Under the pieces are notes generated by a model. It ran no database searches. It was given only the letters and a program-made list of their open reading frames with translations, and was not told where the DNA came from. Below are positions 58,601 through 64,000 of a stretch of DNA of 64,000 bases, one piece after another. Source of the stretch: Axinella damicornis (Eukaryota; Porifera; Demospongiae; Axinellida; Axinellidae). Position numbers and translations under genes: made by a program. Every line of letters begins with the position of its first letter. Position 1 is the stretch's first letter. The stretch is from assembly GCA_963931865.1 (NCBI GenBank), contig OZ007508.1, positions 1,521,961 through 1,585,960 on the forward strand, given 5' to 3'.

Positions 58601-58976
58601 CGTAGGCATTGAGGATGGACCGCTCTGTTGGGATGCCTGCCGACCAATCACTGGCAGAACGCAGGATCTAACGGTGAGCAGCATTCATACACAAAGTCAT
58701 ACAAACAAAGTTATACAAAGTTATACAAATTAATGTATTAATGGTGAACGCTTAACATACAACAAATTGTGGCTTGAGAAACGAACATTCTATATTTGTT
58801 CTTATGTCAAAATGGTCCATTTTCACAATGTGTGTACACGTACGTACCTGTACAGTAGCATTGCTGCTCGTGGGCAGTGGGATTGTCTCGAGGAGATATC
58901 TGGTTTCCTGGAGCTCTTTGTCTGTGAAGGCTTGTCGAGGCAACAGGAAGGGAGCTTCCACTTTTGCTTGCTCACG
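55100..58976 (-). CDS. Phospholipase D (PLD1/2 type), C-terminal 11 exons
   Basis: Exons in transcript order: 58976-58848, 58667-58560, 58205-58061, 57673-57560, 57379-57306, 57031-56962, 56834-56761, 56492-56419, 55778-55652, 55531-55466 and 55258-55100. They total 1140 nt, 379 residues plus stop, with all phases agreeing. PLD hydrolyses phosphatidylcholine to phosphatidic acid and choline at membranes. Visible PLD blocks are [59 protein letters not shown], the second HKD motif [10 protein letters not shown] (H-x-K-x4-D intact) with [19 protein letters not shown], and FGTKEA near the end. The PX, PH and first HKD regions (about 650 residues in vertebrates) are absent. No upstream exon is seen before the tandem array at about 59515, so the gene is partial or truncated. 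Confidence 0.9.
55598..55628. repeat. (GACA)n microsatellite
   Basis: About seven units, lying in a PLD intron 24 bp from an exon end. Confidence 0.93.
55864..56067. mobile_element. piggyBac-like MITE, copy 2, in a PLD intron
   Basis: TTAA-bounded element with diverged ends CCCTATCAATGG and CCTATAGCGG. It shares GAATTGTCAAGCAG-like and AATACTAGATGCA segments, plus a right-end ACAGCTCTGTTCCTATA block, with the element at 42129-42361. Confidence 0.6.
56555..56745. repeat. Purine-rich tract in a PLD intron
   Basis: About 190 bp that is overwhelmingly A/G on the + strand, hence pyrimidine-rich on the transcript. The Ser/Pro/Phe-rich minus-strand frames here are composition artefacts. Confidence 0.8.
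57431..57550. repeat. (GGGGA)n purine tract in a PLD intron
   Basis: AGGGG units repeated more than ten times within about 120 bp of nearly pure purines. This is a candidate G-quadruplex or triplex-forming tract, pyrimidine-rich on the PLD transcript, ending just before the donor at 57559. Confidence 0.93.
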
Positions 58977-60088
58977 CTGTGGGTGTGTGAGGTGTGAGGG
59001 TGTGAAGGTGTGATCAAGGTAAAGGATATGTGTACGTGGAGGAGGAAGAAGAGAGACGTGTGTGAGGAGGTGGGTGTGGGGTGTGGTGAGGGGGAGGCCA
59101 AGGTACTCTAGAAAGTTGGCTTTTAGCCGCCCCACCCATTTTCGTGTTAGGGAAAATGGGTGGTAGCCAAATCCTTGTTTTTGAGCACACTACACAGTGA
59201 GTTTGGCCATTAGCCTGGAGTGGAAGTGCTTACATTATGAATGTTTTTAGGGTCAGAGGTCATCAGGGATAAATTTCATCCGATAGATGAAGCAACTTTT
59301 ATTGATTCACTTAATGTTAGTAGAGCAACCATTGAACCAAGTTGATGACTAAACAGGCAACATCAAAGTCTACACAAGTTTCAGCAAAGGTTTTCATCAA
59401 ACTGCTCCCTGTGCTTGAAAATGTCAATTTTGAGGCTCTCTACTAAGTTGAAAATTAGGACCCTCTCCAAGGTCCCACCCACAGTCTGACCCAATCATCA
59501 ATACACAGGTCAATGCAGTTTACTCAATCCATTGTACAGTCTTAGTAAGATACCAGCTATAGCTGATTTATAGCAGGTACGCAGGGTGGTTTATTGGAGA
59601 TGGTTTATCGAAGATGTTATTTGCATATTTACAACGACATCACTAGCATCTGACAGTAAGTTCCAGTGGCAGTCACTGTTTACCCAAGACACTGACAAAC
59701 AAGAATTTAATTTTTGTCCACTCCATCAGCTAATGCAAAGCGTAGGTGGTCTCCCTGACCCAAAGCTGCTTTTTGTCAATGACAAAGTGCAAGGGATAGT
59801 GACTCACAATGACATCACTAGCTTTTGCAAGGTAGTCCCCGTTTATCCAAGTCATTGATAAACAAGACTTTAAATTTTGGTCCACTCCATCAGCTAATGC
59901 AAAGTACACCAGTCTCCCTGACCCACAGCTGCTGTTTACCAAGTCACTGACAAAGTGCAAGGGAAAGTTTGGACTGTCCATTGTCTGCAAGAAGACCACT
60001 TTCTTGGGTCCCATGACTCAGCCATGCACTGAATACTATATAATTAGCTATCTCCAAAATATGCTAGCTAATGAACACAACATGAAGG

Positions 60089-60097
60089 TATATAAAG
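60089..60097 (+). promoter_or_regulatory. TATA box, array copy 1
   Basis: GGTATATAAAGGG, 70 nt before the ATG at 60159. The core and the following TTTAGAGAC-TCAACTTCACCAG are conserved in the other copies. Confidence 0.75.
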
Positions 60098-60158
60098 GGT
60101 TTAGAGACGTCAACTTCACCAGTAGAATTTGGCAGTAAGGGTCAAGTGCATTATAGCA

Positions 60159-61139
60159 ATGAGTGTGCTCAACTGCTTCTCTCTCTCGCTACTGCTGTTG
60201 TTTAGAATAGCAGCTGCTGCGCCAGCCCCTAGCAACAGCTCCACTACTCACACCTGCAGTAATGCGTTCCTTCTGAAGGAGATTGCGAGGATCGTGGACA
60301 ACCCTTCTCCAGGAATCAAGCACCTGGGAGACATACCAGCGTACGCAGCCACCTCCTGTGCTCAGATAGCAGAGCTGAGGCCGGGCAGCTCGTCTGGCTA
60401 CTACTGGATCCAGGAGGGCTCTGGCCCAGCTCGAGTGTTCTGTCTGATGGATGGAGAGGAGTTTGGCGAGGAGGGGGTGTGGATGAGGGTGGCTGGTGTC
60501 AATATGACCGAGAGCAACTCCCAGTGTCCCACGGGACTGCAACTGGTCACCTCTCCAAAGAGACTCTGCAGAAAGAGTGTTACTAGTGGCTGCTCATTGG
60601 CTACCTTTCCCACACATGGTGTTCCATACAGGAGGGTGTGTGGGAAAGTGATTGGCTACCAGTACTACTCACCTGATGCCTTTCGTCCATTTTATGACAA
60701 TCAACAGCTGACCATTGATGGTTTGTATGTGGATGGAGTGAGTATTACACATGGTAGCAGTCCTCGTCACCACATCTGGACACTGGCAGCTGCACTCGAT
60801 GAAGTTCCTGCTCACAACATATACAGTTGTCCGTGTGCCAACTCCAAGTCACATGTTCCCTTCACTGGACTCATTCCGCCATTTGTGGGCACTGACTACT
60901 ACTGTGAAACTGCCAGCCGCGTTTCTTACCAGAACAAGTACTATCTTGAAGACCCCCTGTGGGATGGGCAGGGGTGTGGCCGGTTCTCATCCTGCTGTGA
61001 CGGCAGTAGGAAGCCGTGGTTCTGCAAGGAACTGCCCGCAAACATAACCAATGACATTGAGGTGCGTGTGTGCTGTTCATCATCCAGAAATGGTGAGGAA
61101 GATGTTCTTTTGGAGACTGTTGAAGTATACATACAGTGA
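60159..61139 (+). CDS. Secreted fibrinogen-like/lectin-like family protein, array copy 1 (intact)
   Basis: 326 residues in one exon. I start at the ATG 60159, which gives a signal peptide (MSVLNCFSLSLLLLFRIAAA, cut near APAPSNSS). The N-terminal half holds SCAQIAELRPGSSSGYYWIQ and RVFCLMDGEEFGEEGVWMRV, like the first strands of fibrinogen-C/collagen-propeptide folds (SC-I, GxYWI, VxCxMD). The C-terminal half, from VPYRRVCGKVIGYQYYSPDAF through SITHGSSPRHHIWTLAAALD, FVGTDYYCETA, DPLWDGQGC and EVRVC to VEVYIQ, is a cysteine-rich module I know from large families of sponge and cnidarian predicted proteins of unknown function. Several N-glycosylation sequons (NSS, NMT, NIT) fit secretion. A role in recognition or adhesion is only inference. 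Confidence 0.85.
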   Translation: MSVLNCFSLSLLLLFRIAAAAPAPSNSSTTHTCSNAFLLKEIARIVDNPSPGIKHLGDIPAYAATSCAQIAELRPGSSSGYYWIQEGSGPARVFCLMDGEEFGEEGVWMRVAGVNMTESNSQCPTGLQLVTSPKRLCRKSVTSGCSLATFPTHGVPYRRVCGKVIGYQYYSPDAFRPFYDNQQLTIDGLYVDGVSITHGSSPRHHIWTLAAALDEVPAHNIYSCPCANSKSHVPFTGLIPPFVGTDYYCETASRVSYQNKYYLEDPLWDGQGCGRFSSCCDGSRKPWFCKELPANITNDIEVRVCCSSSRNGEEDVLLETVEVYIQ

Positions 61140-61827
61140 AAACTCCTGAGAAACTAATTGAGGTTAATGAAACATGTATCATTTGCTGCATGTATCCATT
61201 GAAATATTGCTGCATAAATCTGAAAACAGTTCGCTGCATGTACATGTACTCAATGAAAGTTCGCTGCATCTATCCTTGATGACCTCTGACCCTGCAGTTT
61301 ACCCTATCCATTGTATTAGTAAGATACTATCTAGTAGGTACAAAAGGTGGTTTATTGGAGACATTACTCACAATGACATCACTAGCCTCTGACAGTAAGT
61401 CTCAGTGGCATTCACTGTTTACCCAATTAAGACACTGACAAATGAGAATTTAAATTTGAAAGTTTTGTCCACTCCATCAGCTAATGCAAAGTGTAGGTGG
61501 TCTCTCTTACCCAAAGCTGCTGTTTGTCAAAGACAAAGTGCAACGGAAAGTGACTCACAATGATCGCTTTTGCAATGTAGTCTCCATTTATCCTGATAAA
61601 CAAGACTTTTAATTTTGGTCCACTCTATCAGCTAATGCAAAGTACACCAGTCTCCCTGACCCACAGCTGCTGTTTACCAAGTCACTGACAAAGTGCAAGG
61701 GAAAGTTTGGACTGTCCATTGTCTGTAAGAAGACCACTTTCTTGGGTCCCATGACTCAGCCATGCACTGAATACTATTAGCTATCTCCAAAATATGCTAG
61801 CTAATATTAATGAATACAGCATGAAGG

Positions 61828-61836
61828 TATATAAAG
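61828..61836 (+). promoter_or_regulatory. TATA box, array copy 2
   Basis: TATATAAAG, 71 nt before the ATG at 61899. Flanks match copies 1 and 3. Confidence 0.75.
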
Positions 61837-61898
61837 GATTTAGAGACTTCAACTTCACCAGTACAATTTTTGCAGTAAGGAGCAAGTGCATTATAGCA

Positions 61899-62863
61899 AT
61901 GAGTGTGCTCAACTGCTTCTCTCTCTCACTACTGCTGTTGGGAATAGCAGCTGCTGCTCCAGCCCCTAGCAACAGCTCCACTACTGACACCTGCAGTAAT
62001 GTGTTCCTTCTGAAGGAGATTGCGAGGATCGTGGACAACTCTTCTCCAGGAATCAGGCACCTGGGAGACATACCAGCGTATGCAGCCACCTCCTGTGCTC
62101 AGATAGCACAGCTGAGGCCGGGCAGCTCGTCTGGCTACTACTGGATCCAGGAGGGCTCTGGCCCGGCTCGAGTGTTCTGTCTGATGGATGGAGAGGAGTT
62201 TGGAGAGGAGGGGGTGTGGATGAGGGTGGCAGGTGTCAATATGACCGAGAGCAACTCCCAGTGTCCCTCCGGATTGCAACTGGTCACCTCTCCAAAGAGG
62301 CTCTGCAGGAAGAGTGCTACTAGTGGCTGCTCATCGGCTACCTTTCCCACACACGGTGTTCCATACAGGAGGGTGTGATTGGCTACCAGTACTACTCAGT
62401 TGATGCCTTTCGTCCAATTTATACCAATCAGCAGCGAACCATTGATGGTTTGTATGTAGAAGGAGTGAGTATCACACATGGTAGCAGTCCTCGTCACCAC
62501 ATCTGGACACTGGCAGCTGCACTCGATGAAGTTCCCGCTCACAACATATACAGTTGTCCGTGTGCCAACTCCAAGTCACATGTTCCCTTCACTGGACTCA
62601 TCCCACCATTTGTGGGCACTGACTACTACTGTGAAACTGCCAGCCGCGTTTCTTACCAGAACAAGTACTATCTTGAAGACCCCCTGTGGGATGGGCAGGG
62701 GTGTGGCCGGTTCTCATCCTGCTGTGACGGCAGTAGGAAGCCATGGTTCTGCAAGGAACTGCCCAAAAACGTAACTGACAACATTGAGATGCGTGTGTGC
62801 TGTGATGCATCCAGAAGTAGTGAAGATGTTCTTCTGGAGACTATGGAATTGTACGTACAGTGA
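61899..62863 (+). pseudogene. Array copy 2, broken by a 10-nt deletion
   Basis: Closely matches copy 1 but lacks 10 nt after PYRRV (near 62376). The frame therefore ends at TGA 62376-62378 after 159 residues, and the rest continues in another frame (62375-62863). The second part is otherwise open and keeps all family motifs, ending MELYVQ. Copy 1 has TGTGTGGGAAAGTGATTGG where copy 2 has TGTGATTGG; the GTG repeats suggest a slippage deletion. Options are a young pseudogene, a truncated secreted protein carrying only the fibrinogen-like part, or an assembly error in a near-identical array. Confidence 0.8.
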
Positions 62864-63529
62864 AAACTCCTGAGAAACTAATTGAGGTTAATGAAACATG
62901 TATCATTTGCTGCATGTATCCATTGAAATATTGCTGCATAAATCTGAAAACAGTTCGCTGCATGTACATGTACTCAATGAAAGTTCGCTGCATCTATCCT
63001 TGATGACCTCTGACCTAGCAGTTTACCCTATCCATTGTATTAGTAAGATACTATCTAGTAGGTACAAAGGGTGGTTTATGGAGACATTACTCACAATGAC
63101 ATCACTAGCCTCTGACAGTAAGTCTCAGTGGCATTCACTGTTTACCCAATTAAGACACTGACAAATGAGAATTTAAATTTGAAAGTTTTGTCCACTCCAT
63201 CAGCTAATGCAAAGTGTAGGTGGTCTCCCTGACCCAAAGCTGCTGTTTGTCAAAGACAAAGTGCAACGGAAAGTGACTCACAATGATCGCTTTTGCAATG
63301 TAGTCTCCATTTATCCTGATAAACAAGACTTTTAATTTTGGTCCACTCTATCAGCTAATGCAAAGTACACCAGTCTCCCTGACCCACAGCTGCTGTTTAC
63401 CAAGTCACTGACAAAGTGCAAGGGAAAGTTTGGACTGTCCATTGTCTGTAACTGGAAGACCACTTTCTTGGCTCCCATGACTCAGCTATGCACTGAAAAT
63501 AATTATGCTAACCAATACAAGCATGAAGG

Positions 63530-63538
63530 TATATAAAG
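63530..63538 (+). promoter_or_regulatory. TATA box, array copy 3
   Basis: TATATAAAG, 70 nt before the ATG at 63600. Same context as copies 1 and 2. Confidence 0.75.
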
Positions 63539-63599
63539 GCTTTAGATTCTTCAACTTCACCAGTAGAATGTGGCAGTAAGGAGCAAGTGCATTATAACA

Positions 63600-64000
63600 A
63601 TGAGTGTGCTCAACTGCTCCTCTCTCTCGCTACTGTTGTTGCTAGGAATAGCAGCTGCTGCTCCAGCCCCTAGCAACAACTCCACTACTGACACCTGCAG
63701 TAATGTGTTCCTTCTGAAGGAGATTGCGAGGATCGTGGACAGCTCTTCTCCAGGAATCAGGCACCTGGGAGACATTCCAGCGTACGCAGCCACCTCCTGT
63801 GCTCAGATAGCAGAGCTGAGGACGGGCAGCTCGTCTGGCTACTACTGGATCCAGGAGGGCTCTGGCCCGGCTCGAGTGTTCTGTCTGATGGATGGAGAGG
63901 AGTTTCAGGAGGAGGGGGTGTGGATGAGGGTGGCTGGTGTCAACATGACTGAGAGCAACTCCCAGTGTCCCACGGGACTGCAACTGGTCACCTCTCCGAA
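63600..64000 (+). CDS. Array copy 3, cut by the window end
   Basis: Starts MSVLNCSSLSLLLLLGIAAA and stays open to the last base, covering the signal peptide and the fibrinogen-like half (SCAQIAELRTGSSSGYYWIQ, EEFQEEGVWMRV). It differs from copies 1 and 2 by scattered substitutions. Whether the C-terminal half is intact cannot be seen. Confidence 0.85.
   Translation, partial: MSVLNCSSLSLLLLLGIAAAAPAPSNNSTTDTCSNVFLLKEIARIVDSSSPGIRHLGDIPAYAATSCAQIAELRTGSSSGYYWIQEGSGPARVFCLMDGEEFQEEGVWMRVAGVNMTESNSQCPTGLQLVTSP

Larger units (their letters stand above)
59515..64000 (+). repeat. Tandem array of secreted-protein genes, period about 1.7 kb
   Basis: Three units start near 59515, 61297 and 63020. Each contains two related roughly 165-bp upstream blocks (CCACTCCATCAGCTAATGCA, TCTCCCTGACCCA and GTGCAAGGGAAAGTTTGGAC), a TATA box and a single-exon gene. 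ATG positions are 60159, 61899 and 63600 (spacing 1740 and 1701). The 150 bp after the stop codon are identical in units 1 and 2, indicating very recent duplication or gene conversion. The array continues beyond the window. Confidence 0.93.

Noticed and set aside
60189..62810. Minus-strand frames of 63-132 residues opposite the tandem genes
   Set aside because: Shadows of the plus-strand genes; the plus strand has signal peptide, motifs and promoter.

Overview
The window is animal (metazoan) nuclear DNA. Genes are split by GT-AG introns ranging from about 43 nt to about 15 kb, the rest is rich in tandem repeats and short foldback transposons, and the recognisable genes are all animal families (SND1, TMEM216, MYLIP, phospholipase D, a cystine-knot hormone-like protein). 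A tandem family at the right end resembles secreted proteins that I associate with sponges and other early-branching animals. A demosponge is my best guess, but this is inference from family flavour, not a search result.

Layout. 1-11084: no gene recognised; tandem arrays (satellite-like blocks at 1-2930, minisatellites at 3650-3870, 4436-4748 and 5940-6135), a large foldback at 6641-7590 and further repeats. 11085-32486: the last three coding exons of SND1 (Tudor-SN) on the + strand, separated by introns of 5.7 kb and 15.4 kb that hold most of the transposable elements. These include a 584-bp element with a perfect 9-bp target duplication, a 606-bp Harbinger-like MITE carrying a HIRAN-like gene fragment, a 518-bp inverted repeat built from a short palindrome, SINE-like elements and minisatellites. 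32487-48385: gene-poor, with a compact intact bursicon/DAN-like cystine-knot gene at 38525-38947 and a few weak exon candidates.

48386-64000 is gene-dense. TMEM216 (+, five exons, complete) is tail-to-tail with MYLIP/IDOL (-, six exons, complete). MYLIP follows a phospholipase D gene on the same strand, of which only the C-terminal 11 exons are present. The window closes with a three-unit tandem array (+, period about 1.7 kb) of single-exon secreted-protein genes: copy 1 intact, copy 2 broken by a 10-nt deletion, copy 3 cut by the window end. Each copy has a matching TATA box about 70 nt before its ATG. The missing 5' part of the phospholipase D gene should lie exactly where this array begins, so the array is either nested in a PLD intron or has truncated the gene.

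The recognised genes do not form one pathway. They act in RNA/RISC biology (SND1), ciliary transition-zone assembly (TMEM216), ubiquitin ligation at membranes (MYLIP), phosphatidic acid signalling (PLD) and secretion (cystine-knot protein and tandem array). Exon borders were fixed by GT/AG sites, reading phase and family alignment from memory; no database search was run.
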